From: Marinomonas atlantica
GTDB lineage: Bacteria; Pseudomonadota; Gammaproteobacteria; Pseudomonadales; Marinomonadaceae
Reading direction: 5' to 3'
NCBI RefSeq assembly: GCF_001639725.1
Contig: NZ_LTAW01000004.1
Coordinates: forward strand, 310,001-374,000
DNA length: 64,000 nt
Made by a program: the position numbers and the translations under genes. Numbering within the stretch: position 1 is the first letter of the stretch; each line of letters starts with the position of its first letter. Positions 26,707 to 34,519 of the stretch are shown here, in pieces. The notes under the pieces are model-generated. The model ran no database searches. It worked only from the letters and a program-made list of their open reading frames with translations, and was not told where the DNA came from.

Positions 26707-27898
26707 ACTTAATTCTGTTGAGCTATTCTCTGGTGCGGGAGGTTTAGCTCTAGGTCTCGCGAAAAGTGGGTTTAGGCATGAAATGCTTGTGGAATTTAAT
26801 CGTGATGCGGTCGATACACTGCTCAAAAATCATGATGAGGGTCAAGCCCAAATTAAAAACTGGGACATAAGACATGATGATGTACACAATATCTCTTTCA
26901 AAAAATTTAAAGGGAAATTGTCAGTTGTCGCTGGTGGCCCACCTTGTCAACCATTTTCACTGGGTGGTAAACATAAAGCTTTTACAGACAATCGAGATAT
27001 GTTCCCCCAAGCTGTCCGAGCTGTAAGAGAATCCAGACCAGATTCTTTTATTTTTGAAAACGTCAAAGGACTGCTAAGAAAAAACTTTAGTACATATTTT
27101 GAGTATATTATTTTACAGCTGACTTATCCAAATATAACTAAAACAGAAATGGAATCTTGGCAGGATCATTTGTCTCGACTTGAGGAAACTCATACAAAAG
27201 GGACCTATAGGGGCTTGAAGTACAATGTGGTATTCAGGTTGCTTAACGCTGCTGATTATGGAGTACCACAAAAAAGAGAGCGAGTTTTTATTGTCGGGTT
27301 TCGTAACGATCTTAATATCGAATGGAGTTTTCCAAAAGCTACCCATTCTCAAGATGCTTTGTTATGGGATCAATGGGTTACTGGTAATTATTGGGAGCGT
27401 TTGAATATTCCTAAAACAGATCGCCCAATACTAAACCAAAAACAAGAACAAATTTCTGCACGGCTCCAAAAAAAATATGGCCTTTTTCAGCCCGAAGAAA
27501 AGCCTTGGTTAACTGTTAGAGAAGCCATACAAGACTTACCCTCACCAAAAAAGAAAAACGAATTTAATAATCATGAGTTTAGGGATGGGGCAAAATCATA
27601 TCCGGGCCATACAGGTAGTGCCATTGACGAACCCTCTAAAACTTTAAAGGCTGGTGATCATGGTGTTCCTGGGGGGGAAAACATGATTCGATACAATGAT
27701 GACTCAATAAGATACTTTACAGTGCGTGAAGCTGCACGAATTCAGACATTTCCTGATGATTACCACATCTCTGGTGTATGGAGCGAATGTATGAGGCAAA
27801 TAGGAAATGCTGTTCCTGTCACGCTGGCTCAGGTAGTGGCAAACAGTGTCTATCTAGCTCTAGCCCCTAACAAGTCAAAGCACTCGGACGCAGCATAG
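26693..27898 (+). CDS. Cassette 4: DNA (cytosine-5) methyltransferase of the Eco29kI-like system
   Basis: 401-residue C5 methyltransferase protecting host DNA from the endonuclease encoded just upstream. Motif I ELFSGAGGLALG, motif IV GGPPCQPFS (catalytic Cys ~85), motif VI ENVKG, motif VIII QKRERVF, and motif X QIGNAVPV near the C-terminus. The region between VIII and IX (~205-300) is the target recognition domain. The gene overlaps the nuclease gene, nuclease first and no controller gene. The stop codon lies inside attC site 4. Confidence 0.93.
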   Translation: MLKNELNSVELFSGAGGLALGLAKSGFRHEMLVEFNRDAVDTLLKNHDEGQAQIKNWDIRHDDVHNISFKKFKGKLSVVAGGPPCQPFSLGGKHKAFTDNRDMFPQAVRAVRESRPDSFIFENVKGLLRKNFSTYFEYIILQLTYPNITKTEMESWQDHLSRLEETHTKGTYRGLKYNVVFRLLNAADYGVPQKRERVFIVGFRNDLNIEWSFPKATHSQDALLWDQWVTGNYWERLNIPKTDRPILNQKQEQISARLQKKYGLFQPEEKPWLTVREAIQDLPSPKKKNEFNNHEFRDGAKSYPGHTGSAIDEPSKTLKAGDHGVPGGENMIRYNDDSIRYFTVREAARIQTFPDDYHISGVWSECMRQIGNAVPVTLAQVVANSVYLALAPNKSKHSDAA

Positions 27899-27924
27899 CT
27901 GCGCCGGTGTTTGAGGTGTTAGCC
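27865..27924 (+). repeat. attC site 4
   Basis: 60 bp, CCCTAAC...GTTAGCC, with terminal hairpin CGCAGC-ATA-GCTGCG. Shares AAGCACTCGGAC with attC site 1. Confidence 0.92.
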
Positions 27925-27943
27925 GTACTAAAGATTTGAGTAT

Positions 27944-28561
27944 ATGAATAAATATCTAGAAGCTACTGAGTATATAGATTGGGAAAATCCAGCTATATTG
28001 ACACAAGCAAAAATCCTAGCTGAAGGCTCCACTTCATCAGAGGAGACTACCCGAAAGTGCTTTGAGTTTGTCCGAGATGAAATTAAACATAGCTGGGATT
28101 ACAAGCTAAATCCCGTTACATACAAAGCGTCAGATGTACTCAATCATGGAACGGGATATTGCTATGCAAAAAGTCACTTGCTAGCAGCACTTCTACGGGC
28201 AAACAATATTCCCGCAGGGTTGTGCTATCAACGCTTAACCATTACTGATGTTCCCCCATTTTGCCTGCATGGTCTAAATGCTGTTTATCTCAAGCAGTTT
28301 GGTTGGTATCGCTTAGATGCTAGGGGCAACAAACAAGGAGTTTCAGCGGAGTTCTGTCCTCCAATTGAAAAGTTGGCGTTTCCTATAGCTACGCAAGGCG
28401 AAGCAGATTTACTGGAAATATGGGAAGAACCATTACCCATAGTGATTCAAGTGCTAAAACAATATAAAACGGTTCAAGACGTTGCTAATAATTTGCCAGA
28501 TATCGAGCTGGTCGCTGCTAACAAGTCAATCCAGCCGACCGCTAACGCGTCGGCTGATTGA
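27944..28561 (+). CDS. Cassette 5: transglutaminase-like superfamily protein
   Basis: 205 residues, no signal peptide. Papain-like triad: Cys ~73 in GTGYCYAKSH, His ~109 in CLHGLNAV, Asp ~125 in YRLDARGN. Such proteins act as cysteine proteases, amidases or cross-linking enzymes; the substrate is unknown. The stop codon lies within attC site 5. Confidence 0.85.
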   Translation: MNKYLEATEYIDWENPAILTQAKILAEGSTSSEETTRKCFEFVRDEIKHSWDYKLNPVTYKASDVLNHGTGYCYAKSHLLAALLRANNIPAGLCYQRLTITDVPPFCLHGLNAVYLKQFGWYRLDARGNKQGVSAEFCPPIEKLAFPIATQGEADLLEIWEEPLPIVIQVLKQYKTVQDVANNLPDIELVAANKSIQPTANASAD

Positions 28562-28571
28562 AGCGTTAAAC
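28516..28571 (+). repeat. attC site 5
   Basis: 56 bp, TGCTAAC...GTTAAAC, with terminal stem CAGCCGAC/GTCGGCTG. Confidence 0.9.
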
Positions 28572-28584
28572 ATCTAGGGAAGGT

Positions 28585-29007
28585 ATGTATTTCAGAATAG
28601 AACCAGAAGTAGCAGGAGGTTGGGGTGAGGAAACGGAAGCAGATACAACATGCCACCCTCCAAAAATCACAAGTCTAGTATTCGAATTTGAGAGTTGGCT
28701 CGGTGACTCGATTGTAACTTCGTTCCCATGCTACTTAGTTACGGAAGATCTGGCTCAGTCGTTAAACCGTGCAAATCTAGATGGCTATGAGCTGGCAAAC
28801 TGCACAATCATAAAGTCCGATACGTTTAATGAGTTATATCCAAACAAAAAGTTGCCGGATTTTGTATGGCTGCAGGTTGTTGGTAAAGAAGGCGTTGGTG
28901 ATTTCGGAATCGATAAAGATTTAAAGTTGGTCGTTTCATCTGCAGCGCTTTCAGTCTTACAAGAACACTTTTTAAATGACTGTGAAATTGAAGAAATCAA
29001 CGTTTAA
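28585..29007 (+). CDS. Cassette 6: hypothetical protein
   Basis: 140 residues, acidic, no signal peptide or helix. It starts MYFRIEPEVAGGWG and contains a LPDFVWLQVVGKEG segment. This general look recalls small immunity-type proteins, but no family is certain. AGGGAAGG precedes the ATG. The stop is part of the R'' box of attC site 6. Confidence 0.6.
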   Translation: MYFRIEPEVAGGWGEETEADTTCHPPKITSLVFEFESWLGDSIVTSFPCYLVTEDLAQSLNRANLDGYELANCTIIKSDTFNELYPNKKLPDFVWLQVVGKEGVGDFGIDKDLKLVVSSAALSVLQEHFLNDCEIEEINV

Positions 29008-29085
29008 CAAGGCCAGGCACTGCGACGTCTTTTTCGTTGCGGCTGCGCCTTTACTACAAACCCAAGCGTGATTGCGGCGTTAGCT
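29002..29085 (+). repeat. attC site 6
   Basis: 84 bp, GTTTAAC...GTTAGCT, with AAGGCCAGGCAC and GCGTGATTGCGGC flanks. Confidence 0.85.
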
Positions 29086-29105
29086 TGAAAAGGAGGTCTG
29101 AAAAA

Positions 29106-29588
29106 ATGAACATTATCACTGCAAGCATTAACGACTCTGAAGAGATAGCAAAAATCATAGCAATCTCAAACGGAGATGTTGCTGAAAAGTTCAATATCAA
29201 TCGACAAAATAACCCCAAACATCCATCGTTCTACGATAAAGAGTGGTTTTTTTCAGATTTTGAAAGAGGAGAAGAGTACTTTCTCTATAGAGAAAATGAA
29301 AAAATGGTAGGTTGTGTTGCTTTTGAGCAACCAAACTCTCATGTTGGATATTTGAATAGACTCTCAGTACTGCCAAACAACCGCAAGCAAGGCATTGGTG
29401 AAAAATTGGTTGCCCATACGCTTGATTACGCAAAATCTAAAGATGTTGAAGAAATTAGTATTGGTATTATTGCCAAACACGACGTTCTGAAAAACTGGTA
29501 TCTGCGTCTTGGATTCGTTGAAAGTGGCTTGAAGGAATTCCCGCATTTACCATTCGATGTTTTGTTCATGAAATACAATTTGGCTTAA
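29106..29588 (+). CDS. Cassette 7: GNAT acetyltransferase
   Basis: 160 residues from ATG 29106, which has a strong AAAAGGAGG. The acetyl-CoA loop is RKQGIGEKLV after the YLNRLSVLPNN strand; the C-terminal NWYLRLGFVESG motif B is also present. Substrate unknown (antibiotic, polyamine, peptide N-terminus all possible). It shares its cassette with an ABM protein 3 nt downstream. Confidence 0.85.
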   Translation: MNIITASINDSEEIAKIIAISNGDVAEKFNINRQNNPKHPSFYDKEWFFSDFERGEEYFLYRENEKMVGCVAFEQPNSHVGYLNRLSVLPNNRKQGIGEKLVAHTLDYAKSKDVEEISIGIIAKHDVLKNWYLRLGFVESGLKEFPHLPFDVLFMKYNLA

Positions 29589-29591
29589 ACT

Positions 29592-29888
29592 ATGAAAAAC
29601 AAAGAAATTAATTTAATCGTTTTAATTGAAGTGCAACCTGGCAAGGCTGAGGAGCAAATTAATTTATTCAAAAAACTTCAGCCATTAGTTTTAAATGAAA
29701 AAGGCTGCATGGAGTATAAACTTAGCAAAGTGGCCGGTAGCGACGTTGAGTTCGTAATCACAGAGCGCTGGGCGTCCTCTGAAGATTTAGCGGCGCATGA
29801 TTTATCGCCACACATGCAAGAGGCAGATTCAATAACCCCCACATTTAGGGCAAAACCTGCAACCGTTCTGCAATTAAATAAAGTGTGA
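29592..29888 (+). CDS. Cassette 7: ABM (antibiotic biosynthesis monooxygenase) domain protein
   Basis: 98-residue single-domain ferredoxin-like protein. The NLIVLIEVQPGKAEE strand-helix, GCMEYKLSK and FVITERWASSEDLAAHDLSPH segments define the ABM family. Relatives are small oxygenases, heme-degrading enzymes or signalling proteins. Second gene of a two-gene cassette with the GNAT gene. Confidence 0.87.
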   Translation: MKNKEINLIVLIEVQPGKAEEQINLFKKLQPLVLNEKGCMEYKLSKVAGSDVEFVITERWASSEDLAAHDLSPHMQEADSITPTFRAKPATVLQLNKV

Positions 29889-29897
29889 TAGTTTCCA

Positions 29898-29954
29898 AGC
29901 TAACGATGGACTTCACAGGATTCGCTCGCTCTACATTGAGCCCGAGCGTTAGAA
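29898..29954 (+). repeat. attC site 7
   Basis: 57 bp, AGCTAAC...GTTAGAA, with GATGGACT and GCCCGAGC flanks and a short central loop. Confidence 0.8.
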
Positions 29955-29963
29955 TTACAGAAT

Positions 29964-30305
29964 ATGAAAAGCATAGATAGCCTGTTGGATAAGATTCTCC
30001 TGATTGGTATTACGGTGTTGGATGACAATGAAGAATTGATTACTCAGGTCCAAGTTTATGGACCAGTAATCCGAGCAGATGCGGATGGTATTGTAAGTTG
30101 CCGCAATCAATTACAAAATGAATTCACTGTTCCTCCTGATTTTGAAAATGTATTTGAGGCGAAACCGGGCGAATATAATCTACGTTCAACTGGCGAAACA
30201 GTTATCGATCCAGATTATCTATCATCTTGGACGGTTCACTGTGGTAACCAAGAACAAATTAAACAATATTCAGAAGTCGGGTTCAGTGGCTATCGGAAGC
30301 AATAG
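29964..30305 (+). CDS. Cassette 8: conserved hypothetical protein
   Basis: 113 residues. The pattern of a hydrophobic start (ILLIGITVLD), a central VPPDFENV, PGEYNLRSTGE and PDYLSSWTV recalls a small beta-rich family seen in many bacteria. I cannot name its function; an immunity-type role is only a guess. The stop TAG directly abuts attC site 8. Confidence 0.6.
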   Translation: MKSIDSLLDKILLIGITVLDDNEELITQVQVYGPVIRADADGIVSCRNQLQNEFTVPPDFENVFEAKPGEYNLRSTGETVIDPDYLSSWTVHCGNQEQIKQYSEVGFSGYRKQ

Positions 30306-30399
30306 TTCTAACAAGACCATCATAGAGATTTGGGGTGTCTATGCCACTTTACCTCAAATCTCCACTCTATAAACAATGCCTCATATGGCGGCGTTTGAC
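30306..30399 (+). repeat. attC site 8 (degenerate R')
   Basis: 94 bp, TTCTAAC...GTTTGAC. The R' box is unusual, but long arms GAGATTTG/CAAATCTC and ATAGAG/CTCTAT support attC folding. Confidence 0.75.
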
Positions 30400-30414
30400 C
30401 AAGGAAGATATAAC

Positions 30415-30936
30415 ATGAAATCGGCACTTTTAGTCATAGATGTACAAAATGGAGTTTTTGGATCAACCAACCCACCATATTTATCAGAGAATGTAATTAG
30501 CAACATTGAGCAATTACTGAGTCACGCTAGCTCGTCTGAAATTGGGGTTGTATTTATACAGCACGAAATACCAGGGGTATTAGTGCCAGGGAGCGATGCT
30601 TGGGAACTGTTTTCAGGCTTAACAATTAATGCTTCCAGCTACAAGGTTCGAAAAAGTACGCCAGATTCGTTCCAGAATACCGATTTAGACGAGTATCTAG
30701 ACAAAAATGGGGTTGAGCATGTATTTGTATGCGGTTATTCAACAGATTTCTGTATAGATAGAACGGCGTTTAGTGCTGCAACCAAAGGCTATAAAGTTAC
30801 TTTAGTAGATGACGCCCATACAACTCATGATAAAGCTCATTCAGATGCCTCTTCAATTATCGCTCACCATAGCTTTACTTTGTCTAAGCATCCTAATATT
30901 GAGCTTATTTCTACGACAACATTAACTTCGGGCTAA
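30415..30936 (+). CDS. Cassette 9: isochorismatase-like cysteine hydrolase
   Basis: 173 residues from ATG 30415 (AAGGA upstream; an earlier in-frame ATG lies inside the attC). Triad of the family: Asp ~9 in LLVIDVQNG, Lys ~80 in KVRKSTPDSF, Cys ~113 in STDFCIDRT. Acts on amides such as nicotinamide or on isochorismate-like compounds; the substrate is not readable. It is the cassette that carries the Vibrio-type attC. Confidence 0.88.
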   Translation: MKSALLVIDVQNGVFGSTNPPYLSENVISNIEQLLSHASSSEIGVVFIQHEIPGVLVPGSDAWELFSGLTINASSYKVRKSTPDSFQNTDLDEYLDKNGVEHVFVCGYSTDFCIDRTAFSAATKGYKVTLVDDAHTTHDKAHSDASSIIAHHSFTLSKHPNIELISTTTLTSG

Positions 30937-31050
30937 CAAAGTCATCAATAGGAGCTGTCAACGCGCGGCGTTTCGAGTTCCAATTAACCGCGGTGGTTGC
31001 GTTTGAGTTTAGTGGTAATGCGTTGCCAGCCTCTTAGGTGGGTGTTATGA
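30931..31050 (+). repeat. attC site 9, Vibrio cholerae repeat (VCR) type
   Basis: 120 bp, GGCTAAC...GTTATGA. Internal blocks match what I recall of the VCR consensus: CTGTCAACGCG, GGCGTTTC, CCGCGGTGGTT, GTTTGAGTTTAGTG, ATGCGTTGCCAGCC and TTAGG. No other attC here shows these blocks. Confidence 0.92.
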
Positions 31051-31068
31051 ATTAGGAGGAAATTTCGA

Positions 31069-31491
31069 GTGGAATACATCATCAGATCTGCTTCAGAATC
31101 CGATGCCAACGGTATCAATAAAGTTTCTAAACACCTTGGCTATTCTCGGTTATCCTCCACTGAATCCGTTACAAAACTTCAAGAATTGCTCAATTCCGCT
31201 CAAGACCAAGTATTTGTAGCGGAGTGGCAAGGTCAAATTATTGGTTGGCTACATCTTTTCTATGCTAGACGTCTAGCGTCTGACAACTTTTTTGAAATTG
31301 GTGGTTTAGTTGTTTCTCCTGAAAATCGTGGTCAGGGTATTGGTCGAGCTTTAGTCCAATATGCTCAAGATGAAAATTTAGGTAAATTCAGAGTACGTTG
31401 TAACGAAAAGAGGCATGATGCGCACAAGTTTTACGAAAGCATCGGATTTAATGGCAAGAAGGTTCAGTGTGTGTTTCAAGGGTGCTCGTAA
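31069..31491 (+). CDS. Cassette 10: GNAT acetyltransferase
   Basis: 140 residues with GTG start 31069 behind a strong AGGAGG. Acetyl-CoA loop ENRGQGIGRALV after the FFEIGGLVVSP strand, and HDAHKFYESIGFNG as motif B. Substrate unknown. The stop codon overlaps attC site 10. Confidence 0.87.
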   Translation: MEYIIRSASESDANGINKVSKHLGYSRLSSTESVTKLQELLNSAQDQVFVAEWQGQIIGWLHLFYARRLASDNFFEIGGLVVSPENRGQGIGRALVQYAQDENLGKFRVRCNEKRHDAHKFYESIGFNGKKVQCVFQGCS

Positions 31492-31582
31492 CAAAGCATT
31501 TAAGGATGATTCCTAACGCTTAACGGTTTTGCTTCGCTCGAAGTATGGGACTTATGCGTCACAGTTTAATGCGGTGTTATAT
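31486..31582 (+). repeat. attC site 10
   Basis: 97 bp, TCGTAAC...GTTATAT, with AAAGCATT and AATGCGGT flanks as complementary arms. Confidence 0.85.
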
Positions 31583-31661
31583 GACAAGTATTAATCCATT
31601 GCTGGTGAAAAACCTCGATATCTCATACTGTTAGTCTAAAACTATCTTTCATGAGGTTGCT

Positions 31662-32045
31662 ATGATGAATAAACATAAACACAACAAAGAGAATGCAATC
31701 GCTTTTTATAGAACTGCTTACATGGGTGAGCCAGCTAAAGCAGTAGAGTTGTATGTTGGTGATGATTACATCCAGCACAATCCAGTTGTTGCTGATGGTA
31801 AGCAGGGCTTTATTGATTACTTTGAAGAAATGTCTCGGGACTATCCAAAAAAGGATATAGAGTTTTTGAGAGTTATTGCTGAAGGTGATCAGGTTGCTTT
31901 GCATACAAGGCAAACATGGCCAGCCGGTGAAGAGTACGTAACGATGGACTTTTTCCGTTTTGATTCAAACGGAAAAATAGTCGAACATTGGGATTCAATT
32001 CAAGCGGTCCCAAAAGAATCAGCCAACAACAATTCGATGTTTTAA
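31662..32045 (+). CDS. Cassette 11: SnoaL-like (NTF2-fold) protein
   Basis: 127 residues. NTF2-like alpha+beta fold of the SnoaL-like group: helix NAIAFYRTAYMGEPAKAVE, then YIQHNPVVADGKQGFIDYF, and the FDSNGKIVEHWDSIQ end. Often small isomerases/cyclases or stress proteins; no specific function can be given. Last gene before the final recognised attC. Confidence 0.85.
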   Translation: MMNKHKHNKENAIAFYRTAYMGEPAKAVELYVGDDYIQHNPVVADGKQGFIDYFEEMSRDYPKKDIEFLRVIAEGDQVALHTRQTWPAGEEYVTMDFFRFDSNGKIVEHWDSIQAVPKESANNNSMF

Positions 32046-32050
32046 TCGTT

Positions 32051-32144
32051 ACGTAACAAGGCGTTTAAGCGGACTTCTAAGGCATGGCGCTTTTGCTTCT
32101 CAATCATTGGTTTGGATAGATACAATTTCGATACGGCGTTATCC
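32051..32144 (+). repeat. attC site 11 (last recognised)
   Basis: 94 bp, ACGTAAC...GTTATCC, with AAGGCGTTTAAGCGGAC and a GGCGTTAT right end. Closes the array; the pirin gene starts 34 bp further, in the opposite direction. Confidence 0.85.
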
Positions 32145-32177
32145 GCCTACAGCTTAGTGCGGATGTGGCAAACGCTG

Positions 32178-33062
32178 CTATTCGGCTATGGGCCCGAACT
32201 GGCCAGCCTCATATGCAGCGGTTACCTTTTGAATGTCGGCCATAGTGCTCATCACGAACGGCCCTTTCTGGACGAACTGCTCATGAACTGGCGCACTTTG
32301 CAGAGCCACAAAGTGAGCTCCTTTCGCGCTGGCCAAGTGCAAGGTTTGAGTGCTCGCGCCAGGCTGCATGGCAATGGCGTGTTGTTCAGGCAAGTGGATG
32401 TCCTGATCGCCCAGGCGGACGGTGAGATGGCCACTCGCGGCATAGACCAGCAGTGACTGATGGGCGTCAACGTCGTGGGCGTATTCGCTGCCGGCATCCA
32501 GAAAGGCGTCCAGTGCAGTCAGCGGCAGTGCCGGCGATTGCGGCCCTTGCGTGCCATTGCTCTCCCCCAGCACGACTCGAACCCTGAAACCCTCGCCTGT
32601 GATTACCGGCATCGCACTAGAGGGCACATGTCTCGAGGTGGGTGCATCTTGTTTGTGGCGCTGCGGTAAATTCACGAAGATCTGTAGTCCGTGAGTGCGC
32701 GACCCTTCGGTGGGCTTTTCATCGTGGACGGCGCCGCTTCCGGCCTTGAGCCAGTAGGCGTCGCCAGGCAGCAGTCCAATGTTATTGCCCAGCGAATCGC
32801 GATTGTTGAATACCCCTTCGCTGTCCTCAAACAGTATGGACAGGGCCGACATACCCGCATGCGGGTGAGCGCCAAAGGTAGGGCGGCTCATGGTGTAATG
32901 GTCGAGCATGACCAACGGGTCCATCAGGCCGCTGAATTGGTCGTGCTTGAAGCTCAGCGCCTCAAAGCCCTCGCCAATGTTCAGGGGCTTGCCTCTGGCT
33001 GGCTGGCTTAACTGAAGGCTCTTATGATCATTGTTGTAAGTGGCTTGCAGTTTCATGTTCAT
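32178..33062 (-). CDS. Pirin family protein
   Basis: 294-residue two-cupin protein. The metal site of the N-terminal cupin is seen in FGAHPHAG (two His) and in AVHDEKP (His, Glu). Pirins can act as quercetin 2,3-dioxygenase or as regulators. It is divergent from a LysR-type regulator 169 bp away, the common pattern for a regulator and its single target. The pair has higher GC than the flanks. It points against the cassette array, so read-through from cassettes would run antisense to it. Confidence 0.9.
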   Translation of the reverse strand: MNMKLQATYNNDHKSLQLSQPARGKPLNIGEGFEALSFKHDQFSGLMDPLVMLDHYTMSRPTFGAHPHAGMSALSILFEDSEGVFNNRDSLGNNIGLLPGDAYWLKAGSGAVHDEKPTEGSRTHGLQIFVNLPQRHKQDAPTSRHVPSSAMPVITGEGFRVRVVLGESNGTQGPQSPALPLTALDAFLDAGSEYAHDVDAHQSLLVYAASGHLTVRLGDQDIHLPEQHAIAMQPGASTQTLHLASAKGAHFVALQSAPVHEQFVQKGPFVMSTMADIQKVTAAYEAGQFGPIAE

Positions 33063-33231
33063 CTCCCAATGGCTGTCTGGTTAGTCTCTTAACTCGTTGA
33101 AGGCAAGCATACTTTGGAACGACGAGCGCAAAAAGTGGCAATATTCGAACTTATCATCCTATAATTGGAACGATATGGGCCAATAAGTCCGTAACCGGCG
33201 AGTAGTGTTTCGGCTATTGAGGGAGGGAGTG

Positions 33232-34134
33232 ATGGATATGAACGGCTATTTCTATTTCGTAAAGGTGGTCGAGAAAAAGGGTTTTGCACCAGCGGGGAGA
33301 GCACTTAACATCCCCAAGTCCCGCCTCAGCCGCCATGTCAGCCAGCTTGAGGACCAGTTGGGTGTCCGGCTCATTCAGCGCACATCGCGCCAGTTCAAAG
33401 TGACCGAGATGGGTGAAGCCATTTATCAGCACGCGCGCAAAGCGGTCGATGAGATCGAGGCGGCAAATACCGCCATTCAAGAAAGCTCCAACATACTGAC
33501 CGGCAAAGTCCGCATGACCTGTTCTGTGGGCATGGCGCAATTTGCACTAAGCCCTTTGGTCGCCCGTTTTCTGAAATCGTATCCTCGTGTGGAGATCATT
33601 CAGCAGGTTACCAACCAGGCGATAGATATAATTGACACTGGTGTGGATATCGCGATTCGCGCGCACGCTGCGCCCTTGCCAGACTCTACGCTAATACAAC
33701 GCCGACTGGCCACCGTAACCTGGGGGCTACTTGCCTCACAGTCGTATCTCGAGCAGGCTGGCATACCTATGAATCCAGAAGATCTTGAAGGTCACGCTGG
33801 ACTAAAACTTGGCTGGAAGCAGGATACGGGTCATTGGGTTCTGCGTACTTCTGATGGCTCTACCTTTTCGAAACCTTATCAGCCGCTTCTGTGCAGTGAT
33901 GATATGGTGACGCTCAAGCATGCGGCGTCGGCGGGTCTGGGTATTGTGGCTTTACCGCTTTACACCTGCCGGGACGAACTGCGTGCCAAGCGCCTAGTAC
34001 GTGTTCTGCCAGACTGGACAGCAGGAAACGCAGATATCAGCCTGCTGATGCCTTCTCGCCAAGGCGTCCCGCCGACGGTATCACATTTTGCAAATTTTCT
34101 TCGCGACGAATTGCCGAGGATTGTTGCAATCTAG
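33232..34134 (+). CDS. LysR-type regulator divergent from pirin
   Basis: 300 residues from ATG 33232, which has GAGGGAGG upstream. N-terminal winged HTH (SRLSRHVSQLEDQLGVRLIQRTSR) and a LysR substrate-binding domain (~90-290). It belongs to the CrgA/AaeR-like group by look. Likely controls the divergent pirin gene. High GC: 36 of 60 bases in 33301-33360. Confidence 0.9.
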   Translation: MDMNGYFYFVKVVEKKGFAPAGRALNIPKSRLSRHVSQLEDQLGVRLIQRTSRQFKVTEMGEAIYQHARKAVDEIEAANTAIQESSNILTGKVRMTCSVGMAQFALSPLVARFLKSYPRVEIIQQVTNQAIDIIDTGVDIAIRAHAAPLPDSTLIQRRLATVTWGLLASQSYLEQAGIPMNPEDLEGHAGLKLGWKQDTGHWVLRTSDGSTFSKPYQPLLCSDDMVTLKHAASAGLGIVALPLYTCRDELRAKRLVRVLPDWTAGNADISLLMPSRQGVPPTVSHFANFLRDELPRIVAI

Positions 34135-34519
34135 TTGGTGTTTCCGGAAAACTAGGAAAGGTTGTAGATCTTCGATTTGGGCACCGTTGACAACGCACAG
34201 ATCAAGCTTTTTCTGCGCTGCCTAGCTATGCCGACCTACTGCCATCCCCGATCATGCCTCAAAGCCGAATTTTGACATGCTGACGATAATGCAGATCAAT
34301 AATCAATCGGAATCAGGTGAAAATTAGTATGATTATGACAACTTTTCGCTACGTATATTTGTGTTGTCGCTGTGCGTTAGCATCACACAAAAAAGTTCAC
34401 TACAAGCTGCTTGTCGGGCAGGCGTTATTTGACATTCAGAAAACTCCAGCAAGTTAGTAGAAAACGCCCAGATTCTAATTACACTTGACGTTTTTTTTGG
34501 ACAATTTAGGCATTGTCAT
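34135..34519. other. Intergenic region after the LysR gene
   Basis: No gene seen. It contains a palindrome TTTCCGGAAA at 34141-34150, and CAACGCACAG at 34191-34200 that is mirrored by CTGTGCGTTAG near 34370-34381. The distance is too long for a normal attC. Confidence 0.4.

Noticed and set aside
23343..32144. Composite transposon or prophage origin of the cassette region
   Set aside because: No transposase, terminal inverted repeats, phage genes or tRNA are seen; attC spacing explains the structure fully.
32112..32456. 114-residue plus-strand frame crossing the last attC
   Set aside because: Almost wholly antisense to the pirin gene, whose protein is clearly recognisable.
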